9,452 nt of DNA, taken from contig JAUWOI010000135.1 in assembly GCA_030612185.1 (NCBI GenBank), positions 1 to 9,452 of the forward strand, read 5' to 3'. Shown here piece by piece: positions 1-7,103 of the stretch (positions are counted from its first letter, which is position 1; each line of letters opens with the position of its first letter). Position numbers and translations under genes: made by a program. The notes beneath the pieces are model-generated. The model saw only the letters and a program-made list of their open reading frames with translations, made no database searches and was not told the DNA's origin. This DNA comes from Anaerolineae bacterium (GTDB lineage Bacteria > Chloroflexota > Anaerolineae > B4-G1).

Positions 1-768
1 CTGGACGACGACGAGATCGTGGCGCCTGACTATTTGCAGACCGCGCCCCACTTTGTGGGGCGTGAGCACGGAGGCGAGCGGGTGCTGGGCCTGGCCGGCT
101 TCTACCTCGACGCCGGCGGCGATGTGATGCAGCCGGAGAGCCCGCGCACGGGTAATATCTTCCTGGACAAGAGCACCATCATGAACGATGGTACGCGGGT
201 GTTGCAGGCCGCGCCGGGCCGGCTGGTTCCAACGCCGGTGGCGTTCGGTGGGAACATGGTCTTCCACCGTGATCTGTTCACTCACGTGGGGTTCGACCCG
301 GGCATCACTCGCGGCGAGGACATTGACTACCTGATCAACGCTCGCCTGATGGGGTTCAAGTTCTGGTTCGATAAGCAACTGGTGATCACCCACATGCCGC
401 CAGATGCGCCGGATGGTGCGCACAGCGCCTATACCTGGAGCAAACTGCACCAGGACGTGTTGCGCTTTGTCTACGAGCGGGAGAAACTGCGGCTGGCCGG
501 TGCAGACCCGGCGCAGTTCGACCCGTACCCGGGCCGCTTCTTGCGCGACGACGTCGAGGAGCAAGCACTGGCGGCGTTGCAGGCCGAGGCCACGCCGGAA
601 CCAGTTGCGCGCTTCGGCTCACCGGAGACCATCGTTGCCCAGGCCCGAGACCATGCCCTGGAGTCCGCACCACGCTACTTCGAGTTCGCCGCCCGGTGGC
701 CGCACTTGGTGGAAGCGATCGGGCAAGACACGGCGTTGCGCCACCGGTTGCTGGCGCGATTTCACTAA
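1..768 (+). CDS. Glycosyltransferase family 2-like protein, C-terminal part (5' end outside window)
   Basis: The reading frame is open from base 1, so the gene is truncated by the window edge; 255 residues are visible before the TAA stop. It opens with 'LDDDEIVAPDYL', which fits the metal- and nucleotide-sugar-binding DxD region of GT-A fold enzymes. About 115 residues on (near base 316) lies 'RGEDIDYLINARLMGFKFWFD', which fits the E/D-D catalytic-base region and following helix of GT2 transferases; 'PVAFGGNMVFHRDLF' between them resembles the acceptor-side loop of the same fold. The last ~120 residues are polar and helical with no recognised domain. The expected role is transfer of a sugar from an activated donor onto a glycan or lipid in the cytoplasm; donor and acceptor cannot be told. 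It is followed by a 327-bp gap before the protease, so it need not be co-transcribed with it. The family call is fairly sure; the specificity is unknown. Confidence 0.75.
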   Translation: MDDDEIVAPDYLQTAPHFVGREHGGERVLGLAGFYLDAGGDVMQPESPRTGNIFLDKSTIMNDGTRVLQAAPGRLVPTPVAFGGNMVFHRDLFTHVGFDPGITRGEDIDYLINARLMGFKFWFDKQLVITHMPPDAPDGAHSAYTWSKLHQDVLRFVYEREKLRLAGADPAQFDPYPGRFLRDDVEEQALAALQAEATPEPVARFGSPETIVAQARDHALESAPRYFEFAARWPHLVEAIGQDTALRHRLLARFH

Positions 769-923
769 ACTTCTCTGCAACATCTGGCTTTCGCCGCCGC
801 TGCGAAGCACTTCTGTCAGCGGGAAGACCCCAGGCTAGTCCAGGACGTGCCACACCCCCACCACATCCCACTTGGTGACAACCCTCGCGTTGGGCAATCA
901 GGAGTAGTAGTACCATTATACTA

Positions 924-953
924 TTGCGCGAATCTATCAAGTGATGGTATTAT
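924..953 (+). promoter_or_regulatory. Possible sigma-70-type promoter for the subtilase
   Basis: TTGCGC (924-929) and TATTAT (948-953) are separated by 18 bases, inside an abruptly AT-rich stretch upstream of the protease. The -10 is good and the -35 only moderate. An overlapping TATAGT (951-956) or the upstream TATACT (917-922) could serve instead, so the exact box assignment is uncertain. Confidence 0.3.
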
Positions 954-1081
954 AGTGTCAAGTACTTTAGAAATGAGTTGGAATATCGAGGTGATTTAGT
1001 TAGGAGATAGTCAGAATAACCAAAGCGACAATGTTTTGATAGAGAAAATCTCAGAAAGCGGTTAGAAAATCAATAGAAGAT

Positions 1082-1088
1082 AAGGAGG
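1082..1088 (+). promoter_or_regulatory. Ribosome binding site that decides the protease start
   Basis: AAGGAGG is a near-complete anti-Shine-Dalgarno match. Two in-frame ATG codons follow, at 1090 and 1096. The first is only one base from the site, too close for initiation; the second is 7 bases away, the usual optimum. The second is therefore the likely start. Confidence 0.8.
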
Positions 1089-1095
1089 TATGGAT

Positions 1096-2874
1096 ATGAA
1101 GAACCAGGCCAAAGTCCGTAGAGTAGTTGCTCTTCTGGCCCTGTGCGTACTGTTGGCGGTGACGCTGGTAAGTGCGACACCTGCGGCGGCGTCTTCGGTG
1201 CGTGTCATCGTGCAGGGTACCAGCGTTGGTGACGCGGCAACGGCCGTGCGCGCCAACGGTGGCCTCGTCACGGCTGATCTCAGCATCATCAGCGCGGTGG
1301 TGGCCGAAGTACCCCAAGCGTGCCTGGCTCTCCTGGCTGAGACACCCGGTGTGGTCCGTGTGACGTTGGACCGTCCGGTGCAGGCGTCAGGCGGACGCGA
1401 GCGGGTTGATGTGGAGTTCACCAAGGCCGTCGGGGCTGAAGAAGTGTGGGACACCGGCAACCTGGGAGCAGGTGTCACCGTGGCTTTCCTCGACACCGGG
1501 ATTGACCCCACCTTCACCAACCTGCGCCGGCCGCCCAATGGCCGGGGCAACCGCATCCTGGCTTACTACGATGCGCTATCTGGGCGGTTGTACAAGTCGC
1601 GACGCTTGCTCCGGTCGCCCAGGGATCCCAATGGCCACGGCACCCACGTCGCGGGCATCGCGGGCAACAGTGCCTACGAGCGACGGGATGGTGAGTACCG
1701 GGGCGTCGCGCCCGCGGCCAACCTGGTGGCTGTGCGCGTGCTCGACGAGACAGGTGTGGGCACCTACGCCGACGTGATCGAGGGTATTCAGTGGGTTGTT
1801 GACAACAAAGACACGTACAACATCCGTGTGCTCAACATCTCGATGTATGGAACGGTGTACGCGCCCTACTGGGCCGACCCGTTCAACCTGGCGACGATGG
1901 CAGCCTGGCAGTCCGGCATCGTGGTGGTCGCCTGCGCGGGCAACGATGGTCCCGACCCGCTGAGTATCGGTGTGCCAGGCAACACTCCCTATGTCATCAC
2001 GGTGGGCGCATTCACCGATAACTACACTCCCGAGGACTTCGGCGACGATTACATCCCGCCCTTCTCCGCCACTGGCCCCACGCTGGACGCCTTCGTGAAG
2101 CCGGACGTGATCGCGCCGGGGGCGCACGTCATCTCGCTGATGCGGCGGAACACTTATCTGAACAAGCAATATCCCGAGAACCGGGTTGATAGTCGCTACT
2201 TCCGCATGACGGGCACCTCTATGTCAACGTCCGTGGTCTCTGGCATCGCGGCCCTGATGCTCAGCGAGGACCTTGATCTGACACCCGACGAAGTGAAGTA
2301 CCGGATGACGGCAACTGCACGTCCGCAGTTCAGCGAATACAGCGGGGAGGCGGCCTACAGTATCTGGGAGCAGGGGGCGGGCCGCATCTGGGCACCCGAC
2401 GCCGTCTTCACCGACATTGAGGGCGCGGCGAACGCGGGCATGGATATAGCGGCTGACCTGGCTGGCGAGAACCCCGAGGATCACTATCAGGGCTGGGCTG
2501 TCTATGATCCTGAGGCCGAGGAGTTCCGGTTCTTTGGTGACGGCGATGATGACTGGGCTGGTGGCTACAACAGGTGGACGGGCGATTACCACGATTGGGC
2601 TGGTGGCTACACCGGCTGGGCCGGCGGCACGACCAACTGGTCTGGCGACTTCAACGACTGGGTCAGCGGCTACGAAAGCTGGACCGAGGGCTATAACAGT
2701 TGGGCTGGTGGCTACACCGGTTGGGCTGGTGGCTACACCGGGTGGGCTGGTGGCTACACCGGCTGGGCCGGCAACGTCGGCGACCCGGACTGGGCGGCGG
2801 CATTCGCCAATCTGGAGAATGTGCCCTCAGATGCGGCGGCTGTGGGGATCAACAGTTGGGTGAACGACGACTGA
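1096..2874 (+). CDS. Secreted subtilisin-like serine protease (S8) with C-terminal Trp-heptad repeats
   Basis: This is a 592-residue secreted endopeptidase by the ATG at 1096 (chosen for its ribosome binding site; an ATG at 1090 would add two residues). Residues 1-32 form a signal peptide: basic MKNQAKVRR, a long hydrophobic core, and a 'PAAA' cleavage site. Residues ~34-95 look like an I9-type propeptide that would be removed on maturation. The catalytic domain, ~100-440, has all the expected S8 residues: Asp133 in 'AFLDTGID', His181 in 'NGHGTHVAG', the oxyanion Asn283 in 'ACAGNDGP', and the nucleophile Ser375 in 'MTGTSMSTSVVSGIAALML'. After an acidic linker, residues 485-561 are eleven heptads of the form xxW(A/T/S/V)xxY, then a short tail ending WVNDD. 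No LPxTG motif or transmembrane anchor is present, so the tail may bind the cell surface or a substrate. It is flanked by a gap upstream and a terminator downstream, and so is likely a single-gene unit. Substrate unknown. Confidence 0.93.
   Translation: MKNQAKVRRVVALLALCVLLAVTLVSATPAAASSVRVIVQGTSVGDAATAVRANGGLVTADLSIISAVVAEVPQACLALLAETPGVVRVTLDRPVQASGGRERVDVEFTKAVGAEEVWDTGNLGAGVTVAFLDTGIDPTFTNLRRPPNGRGNRILAYYDALSGRLYKSRRLLRSPRDPNGHGTHVAGIAGNSAYERRDGEYRGVAPAANLVAVRVLDETGVGTYADVIEGIQWVVDNKDTYNIRVLNISMYGTVYAPYWADPFNLATMAAWQSGIVVVACAGNDGPDPLSIGVPGNTPYVITVGAFTDNYTPEDFGDDYIPPFSATGPTLDAFVKPDVIAPGAHVISLMRRNTYLNKQYPENRVDSRYFRMTGTSMSTSVVSGIAALMLSEDLDLTPDEVKYRMTATARPQFSEYSGEAAYSIWEQGAGRIWAPDAVFTDIEGAANAGMDIAADLAGENPEDHYQGWAVYDPEAEEFRFFGDGDDDWAGGYNRWTGDYHDWAGGYTGWAGGTTNWSGDFNDWVSGYESWTEGYNSWAGGYTGWAGGYTGWAGGYTGWAGNVGDPDWAAAFANLENVPSDAAAVGINSWVNDD
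2548..2778 (+). repeat. Eleven 21-bp tandem repeats encoding Trp heptads in the protease tail
   Basis: Tryptophan codons recur exactly every 21 bases through eleven units, each encoding a heptad near DxWAGGY or TGWAGGY. The units at 2701-2721, 2722-2742 and 2743-2763 differ from one another only at their last base, and 2596-2616 is identical to 2743-2763 seven units away. The middle units (2617-2700) have diverged (WSGDF, WVSGY, WTEGY). This pattern indicates old repeats plus recent expansion or conversion at the 3' end. Confidence 0.95.
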
Positions 2875-2896
2875 ACTCGAGACCTATGTGATACTG

Positions 2897-2935
2897 AGCG
2901 GGGGACCGTATTATCACCGGTCCCCCGCTATTTTG
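2897..2935 (+). terminator. Intrinsic terminator of the protease gene
   Basis: A perfect 12-bp stem, AGCGGGGGACCG (2897-2908) with CGGTCCCCCGCT (2918-2929), closes a 9-base loop and is followed by ATTTTGTTGT, a U-rich run on the + strand. It lies 22 bases after the protease stop. The minus-strand side lacks a T run, so it is a poor terminator for the convergent cyclase gene, though the stem may still slow polymerase there. Confidence 0.88.
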
Positions 2936-2990
2936 TTGTGTAGTACTCGACGCGCAAGTTGGCGTTTGTTACAGCGCGATAACAAGACGG

Positions 2991-5900
2991 TCAGAGGGAC
3001 AGTTCGGTCGAGGCTTCGATCCGTGCCAACTGCTGTTCGACGCGCTGCAGGTCGGCAGCAGATCCCAATCGCTTGAATACTTGCTGGGCCGCGAGCAGCT
3101 CTTCGCGGGCCTTTTCCGGCTGGTCTAACTCTAGCGATAGCAAGCCGTTCCAATAGGCCGTCCGCCCGGTTTCTATCTGTGAGCCGGTAGCGTGAAATAT
3201 GGCGGTGCTGTGCTCCATGTGGCGGCGGGCGGCGTCCAGGTCGCCATGTGCCTGGGCGATACGCCCCATAAGCCGCTCGTACCGCCCCCGTTCGACCGAT
3301 TCGCCCTCGTCTGCGCCGGTCACCTCCTGCAGCAGGGCATAGCAGCGTTCAGCCCACTGCAGTGCGGCGTCAGGTTGGCCTTGTTCCAGGTGCAGTCTGC
3401 CTTGCAGTTCGTAGGCGTCGCTCAGGTTCTGCATCGCGTAGTCGCCGGCCCCTGCATACAAGGAGATGGCAACGTCCAGATGCCGGGCGCAGTCCGTCCA
3501 GCGCGCTTGCAGCAGGTAGAGCCGGCCCAGGCTCATGTGGACCAGGGCCAACTGGGAGGGATGTGCGATGTGTTGGGCAATAGTGAAAGCACGATGGAGG
3601 TGCTCTTCTGCCTTGGCCCACTCGCCACGGTCGGTGTACAGCACACCTAGATTCGTGCAGGCCAGGGCCAGCCCCTCGACCTCGCCGATGTGCTCGTGCA
3701 CTTCGACCGCACGCCCGTAGTCGGCCTGAGCACCGTCCCAATCACCGCTGGCATACTTGAGGGTACCCAGGTTATTCAGGGAACGCGCGTAGCCGACGAG
3801 GTCCCCCAGCCGTTCGCGCAGTCCCAGGGCACGTTCGACGCACTCCGCTGCCTCGTCCCACTCGCCGCGATTGTAGTGCACAGCGCCCAACCGGTTGAGG
3901 ATGGACGACAGCACGTTGTAGTGCTCGCTGTCGCCGACCAGGGCCAGACCCTGCTTCAGCCACTCTTGGGCTGCGACCAGGTCACCCTGGCGCAGGCTGA
4001 GCCAACTCAACTCCGAGTAAATCTGTGCTCGCAACTCAGGGAGCGCTGTACTGGTGTGGCTGAGTTGTTCCAGCCCTTGATGGAGCCAATCATCCGCTTT
4101 GTCCAGGTCGCCGCGCTTGTCCCACACCTGTCCTATCCTGAGCATAACATAAGCGCGGTCTTCTGGAAGAGCCTCCTTACCCTCTTCCAGCGCGGCCTGG
4201 TAGCAAGCGATGGCTTCCTCATACTCGCCGATGTGTTGTTCAACATCGCCCAGGCCGACGGCCGCTTGCCAGCGCTCGGCCAGGTAGTTGCCCAGGTGTT
4301 GCGAGAGTTGTAACGCCTGGCTGTAGTATTCGATGGCCTCACGGTTGGCAAAGCGCTTGTGGGCGCGGTCGCCTGCCAGCAGAGCGTAGCGCATGGCTTT
4401 GTCGCGCACGCGGGCGCGGCTGTAGTGTAGGGTCAGTACTTCGGCCTGGTTGCTTGGATCGTCGGCGTAGAGGTATTCGATACACTCGGCCACGGTGCGG
4501 TGCAGCCCAGGGCGTTGGCTGCGCAGCAGGCTGCTGTAGACCGTCTCCTGGGTGAGGATGTGGCGGAAGGCATAGACCTGCTCGCCAGCCTCGGGTCGTT
4601 CCACCAGCAATCCCAGGTCTGTGAGCCGTTCCAGCGGCGGCAGCACGCTGGTGGTGCCGTGGAGCCGGCGCTCGACTTCTTCCAGCAGGGGGGCGACGAA
4701 CTGCAAGCCGATGACGGCAGCGTCGCGGAGTACGTGTTGCAGGCCCTCTGGCAGACGGTCCACGCGCGCCATCATCAGCCCGCGCAAAGTGGTGGGGATC
4801 TCCAGCGTCTGTAGCGCCACGGCCGAGGCCACCTGCCACTGGCCATCCCCCAGCGTCAGCACCTCCTTCTCAATCAACCCACGCACGAATTCTTCAATGT
4901 ACAGGGGGTTGCCCTCGGCACGGGTCAAGATGGTGTTGACGAGTGGCTCCGGCATATCTTTCGGGTTGACCAGGTGTTCCAATAGCGCCCGGCTATTCTC
5001 TGGCGAGAGAGGCTTCAACTTCAGGGAGAGGGATAAGGGTGTGGTCAGAGGCTCTTCCGCCGGGGGGACTGTAAGATCCAGGGGCGTTTCCGGCTGAGGT
5101 CGCGTGACGATGCACAAGAGGATGGGGGCTTCGTGGACGAGATTGACCAGCGCTTGTAACATGTCCCGCGAGAGATCATCAGCCCAGTGGAAGTCATCCA
5201 GGATCAGTATGACTGGCTGCTGGCGGGCCTCGCCCAACAGCCACTCGCGCAGTGCCACGGCTGTCAACTGCTTGATGCGCTCCGGTTCCAGGTGGCGCAA
5301 GGGGGTCTGTTCCTCCGGTGCAAGCGCCAGCCCCAATACCTGCCGCAGGAAGGGGCGCAGGGTGGGTGATACATGGGCGTCCCACGCGGCGTCAGGCGGA
5401 TGGGTGCGCTGGACATCTTGTAGCAACGAGCGAAAGATGCCGTAGCCCACACCCTGGGCGTAGGGCAGCCCGCGTCCGTGCCAGATTGCCACCTGGTCGG
5501 GTGTGATGATCGAGAGCCACTCGGATATCAGCCGCGACTTGCCCATGCCGGCCTCGCCCTGGATCATCACTAGCCCACCGTGCCGGTTGTCGAAGAAGGT
5601 AGACGACAAGGTGTGCAACTTTTTCAGTTCGGCATCGCGTCCCAGGAGGATGGCTGTGACCCCTGCTACGCCCCGCGTCGGCAGCGGCTTGGAGCGGTCC
5701 CCTATCGTTTCGTACACAGCCACGGGCCGAGTGACCCCTTTGACCTGGGTCGTGCCCATTGCCTGAAAGTTGAAGAGCGCGCGCGTCTGGTGGTAGACGC
5801 GGGAACTGACCAGCGTGTGGCCGGGTCGGGCTAACGACTCCAGTCGCGCTGCCAGGTTGACCGTCTCTCCGATGACGGTGTAAGCCGCCTGCTCCTGGGT

Positions 5901-6473
5901 GCCGATGATGCCTGCAACCACCGGCCCGCTGTGGATGCCGATGCGGATTTGCACGGGGGCGCCCAGTTGGGCGCGGGCGATGGGTTCAAACCCGGCGGCG
6001 GCCCTTTGCATATCCAACGCGGCACGGACGGCCAGTTCAGAGTCGTTTTCGTGGGCGATGGGTGCGCCAAAGACCGCCATCAGGCCATCCCCGGTGAATT
6101 TGTCCACGACACCATCATAGCGGTGAACGCACGCCACCAGACGGCTCAATAGGTCGTTGATCAGGCCGAAGACCGACTCCGCGTCCAGCGAGGCTGAGAG
6201 GTGGGTGAAGTTCACCGCATCGGCAAAGAGGACCGCTATCTCACGGCGCTCACCGCGCAGCCGTTCTTGATCGTGCAGAATACCCTCAGCGACGGCAGGG
6301 GAGACGTAGCGGCGCAGGCGGCGGAGGGCCTCTCGGACTACGGTCAGTTCATGCCGGATGTCTGCTTCACCTGTTACGTGGGGCGTGGTACCACCGCTGG
6401 CGAGGGCAGCGCCGCAGGTAGTGCAATGGGATGCAGTATCAGGATTGAGCGATCTGCATTGAGGACAACGCAT
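2991..6473 (-). CDS. Zinc ribbon - class IIIb adenylate cyclase - AAA ATPase - TPR protein
   Basis: This 1160-residue cytoplasmic protein should make cAMP from ATP under control of its ATPase/TPR part. Residues 1-25 form a zinc ribbon (Cys3, Cys6, Cys17, Cys20). The cyclase domain, ~75-258, keeps both metal aspartates (Asp85 in 'LFADAVNFT', Asp129 in 'KFTGDGLMAVFG'), the base-selecting Lys125, and the transition-state pair Asn206 and Arg210 in 'ETVNLAARLE'. The second adenine-selecting position is Thr199 ('AYTVIGETVN') in place of Asp; Lys/Thr is the class IIIb signature, as in Spirulina CyaC and mammalian soluble cyclase. An AAA_16-like NTPase follows, with Walker A 'GEAGMGKS' (306-313) and Walker B 'VILILDDFHWAD' (421-432). 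From ~700 to 1135 lie about ten TPRs; those at 830, 870, 910, 950 and 990 are exactly 40 residues apart. No membrane segment is present. The start has GGAG 5 bases upstream and a promoter close by. The gene stands alone and is convergent with the protease. The activating signal is unknown. Confidence 0.93.
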   Translation of the reverse strand: MRCPQCRSLNPDTASHCTTCGAALASGGTTPHVTGEADIRHELTVVREALRRLRRYVSPAVAEGILHDQERLRGERREIAVLFADAVNFTHLSASLDAESVFGLINDLLSRLVACVHRYDGVVDKFTGDGLMAVFGAPIAHENDSELAVRAALDMQRAAAGFEPIARAQLGAPVQIRIGIHSGPVVAGIIGTQEQAAYTVIGETVNLAARLESLARPGHTLVSSRVYHQTRALFNFQAMGTTQVKGVTRPVAVYETIGDRSKPLPTRGVAGVTAILLGRDAELKKLHTLSSTFFDNRHGGLVMIQGEAGMGKSRLISEWLSIITPDQVAIWHGRGLPYAQGVGYGIFRSLLQDVQRTHPPDAAWDAHVSPTLRPFLRQVLGLALAPEEQTPLRHLEPERIKQLTAVALREWLLGEARQQPVILILDDFHWADDLSRDMLQALVNLVHEAPILLCIVTRPQPETPLDLTVPPAEEPLTTPLSLSLKLKPLSPENSRALLEHLVNPKDMPEPLVNTILTRAEGNPLYIEEFVRGLIEKEVLTLGDGQWQVASAVALQTLEIPTTLRGLMMARVDRLPEGLQHVLRDAAVIGLQFVAPLLEEVERRLHGTTSVLPPLERLTDLGLLVERPEAGEQVYAFRHILTQETVYSSLLRSQRPGLHRTVAECIEYLYADDPSNQAEVLTLHYSRARVRDKAMRYALLAGDRAHKRFANREAIEYYSQALQLSQHLGNYLAERWQAAVGLGDVEQHIGEYEEAIACYQAALEEGKEALPEDRAYVMLRIGQVWDKRGDLDKADDWLHQGLEQLSHTSTALPELRAQIYSELSWLSLRQGDLVAAQEWLKQGLALVGDSEHYNVLSSILNRLGAVHYNRGEWDEAAECVERALGLRERLGDLVGYARSLNNLGTLKYASGDWDGAQADYGRAVEVHEHIGEVEGLALACTNLGVLYTDRGEWAKAEEHLHRAFTIAQHIAHPSQLALVHMSLGRLYLLQARWTDCARHLDVAISLYAGAGDYAMQNLSDAYELQGRLHLEQGQPDAALQWAERCYALLQEVTGADEGESVERGRYERLMGRIAQAHGDLDAARRHMEHSTAIFHATGSQIETGRTAYWNGLLSLELDQPEKAREELLAAQQVFKRLGSAADLQRVEQQLARIEASTELSL

Positions 6474-6506
6474 CGGAACTCCACTTCTCAGATACCAATT
6501 AAGGGT

Positions 6507-6535
6507 ATTTTAGCACACTCTGCGCATAGCGCCAA
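6507..6535 (-). promoter_or_regulatory. Sigma-70-type promoter of the cyclase gene
   Basis: On the minus strand TTGGCG (6535-6530) and TAAAAT (6512-6507) are separated by exactly 17 bases. Initiation would be expected near 6500, giving a leader of about 27 bases that contains the GTGGAG ribosome binding site (6484-6479), five bases before the ATG. The -10 box matches consensus at 5 of 6 positions and the -35 at 4 of 6. Confidence 0.6.
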
Positions 6536-6734
6536 GTCGCTGGCCCGCTCGACGGGCGTGTTTTGGTTTTGGGATGCCGGTGCCGCAGAGGGCCGCACCG
6601 TCGCAGAACAGGCGGTGCTGGGGCGTCGCACAGGCCACTCCAGCACCGGCGCTTCAGGCCGGTGCGGCAAGCAAGAGGAACAGCCCGCCAAGACGCTCCC
6701 CCTGGCCCAGCCACTGCACCAAGGCTTTGATGCA
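6536..6734. other. Non-coding stretch with inverted CGGTGC motifs upstream of the cyclase promoter
   Basis: I find no believable gene. The hexamer CGGTGC or its reverse complement GCACCG occurs five times in strictly alternating orientation, at 6578, 6595, 6613, 6643 and 6660. This gives two mutually exclusive perfect stems: 6613-6621 with 6640-6648 (9 bp), and 6643-6650 with 6658-6665 (8 bp). The cluster ends about 45 bases upstream of the cyclase -35 box. It could be an operator array, a structured RNA segment or a decayed repeat; the sequence alone does not decide. Confidence 0.45.
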
Positions 6735-6768
6735 GAAAGGGGCCGGTCTTTCTCAACCGGCCCCTCTC
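6735..6768 (-). terminator. Hairpin terminator after the secreted-protein fragment
   Basis: A perfect 10-bp stem, AGGGGCCGGT with ACCGGCCCCT (arms 6738-6747 and 6756-6765), has an 8-base loop. Read on the minus strand it is followed by TTTC, a short U run, and lies about 28 bases after the stop of the fragment at 6794. It most likely ended the original gene and may now end transcripts from the HlyD operon. The U run is short, so efficiency is uncertain. Confidence 0.6.
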
Positions 6769-6793
6769 AATACTTAGCCTCATCAGGTGCGCC

Positions 6794-7068
6794 TCAGCGC
6801 TGGTGGTTCCTCGTGACCAGTGGCAGGTAGATCTTGCTCTCCGCTGCCACGATCTGTACCTGGAAGTAGTTGCCCCCGTTGTTATTGGTCGTGGTGGCGG
6901 GTGTGGCATCACTGTCCTCGGCGATGATGAGGAAGTACAGTGTATCGTCCTCGTGGCTCTCCCCCTGCGGCGGGACGACGAAGCGCCACACACCGTCGCC
7001 GTTGCCGCTGGGGCCAGTGCCCTCCACCTGGGACCCGTTGTAGGGGGCGGTGTAGCCGTAGTGTAGCG
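6794..7068 (-). pseudogene. C-terminal remnant of a secreted, possibly starch-binding protein
   Basis: The minus-strand frame reads 'LHYGYTAPYNGS', then 'GDGVWRFVVPPQG', 'DDTLYFLIIAED', 'TTNNNGGNYFQVQI', and ends 'SKIYLPLVTRNHQR' at a TGA. It contains a module of about 70 residues with the HYGY start, central Trp and NNNGxNY end that I associate with starch-binding modules of the CBM25 kind; this match is from memory and modest. The closing IYLPLVxRN tail is common at the C-terminus of secreted Chloroflexota proteins. There is no signal peptide, catalytic domain or ribosome binding site. The only in-frame start candidates are weak (GTG at 7027), and upstream the frame runs into the palindrome at 7069-7103 and then into the HlyD gene out of frame. 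It is best read as the 3' end of a larger gene whose front was deleted, although translation of a short piece cannot be excluded. Confidence 0.55.
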
Positions 7069-7103
7069 AAGCCTCCCGCAGGTTCTCAACCTGCGGGAGG
7101 CTT
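7069..7103. repeat. 16-bp perfect palindrome with 3-base loop
   Basis: AAGCCTCCCGCAGGTT (7069-7084) and AACCTGCGGGAGGCTT (7088-7103) are perfect reverse complements around CTC. It sits 20 bases beyond the HlyD stop codon at the exact edge of the secreted-protein fragment. Neither side has a clear T run, so it is not a typical intrinsic terminator; it could stabilise the 3' end of the HlyD mRNA or be a dispersed REP-like element. Confidence 0.85.

Larger units (their letters stand above)
769..1095. other. Gene-free leader between glycosyltransferase and protease
   Basis: No convincing gene is seen here. The first ~130 bases are GC-rich and carry no clear terminator for the glycosyltransferase. 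From about 905 the composition becomes strongly AT-rich up to the protease start. This part contains a possible promoter (924-953), an imperfect inverted repeat with arms 912-924 and 944-956, and the protease ribosome binding site. If transcription begins near 960, the protease mRNA has a 5' leader of about 135 bases, long enough for post-transcriptional control, but I see no recognisable riboswitch. Confidence 0.6.

Noticed and set aside
386..940. 184-codon minus-strand frame opposite the glycosyltransferase
   Set aside because: It is antisense to a clear GT2-like frame, low-complexity in Arg, Pro and Ala, with no domain.
1090..1095. Upstream ATG of the protease as the start
   Set aside because: It lies one base after AAGGAGGT, too close for initiation; the ATG at 1096 has ideal spacing.
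2548..2778. CRISPR-like appearance of the regular 21-bp repeats
   Set aside because: There are no spacers, the units are contiguous and in frame with the protease, and the period is a whole number of codons.
2966..2985. TTGTTA/TAACAA hairpin as a terminator of the cyclase gene
   Set aside because: The stem is only 6 AT-rich base pairs and no T run follows it on the minus strand, so it is too weak to call.
3192..5097. Several + strand frames of 100-207 codons inside the cyclase region
   Set aside because: They are antisense shadows of a long minus-strand gene with clear zinc-ribbon, cyclase, ATPase and TPR motifs; none has a domain of its own.
6201..6830. Long open frame on the + strand running from within the cyclase gene past its start
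   Set aside because: Most of it is antisense to the cyclase N-terminal region, its protein has no recognisable domain, and it crosses the cyclase promoter, the CGGTGC cluster and the hairpin terminator.
6488..7089. Open minus-strand frames upstream of the cyclase (196 and 67 codons), including one with several Cys residues
   Set aside because: They run across the palindrome, the terminator hairpin and the inverted motifs, are Arg/Pro/Ser-rich as expected of chance frames in GC-rich DNA, and conflict with the better-supported secreted-protein frame.
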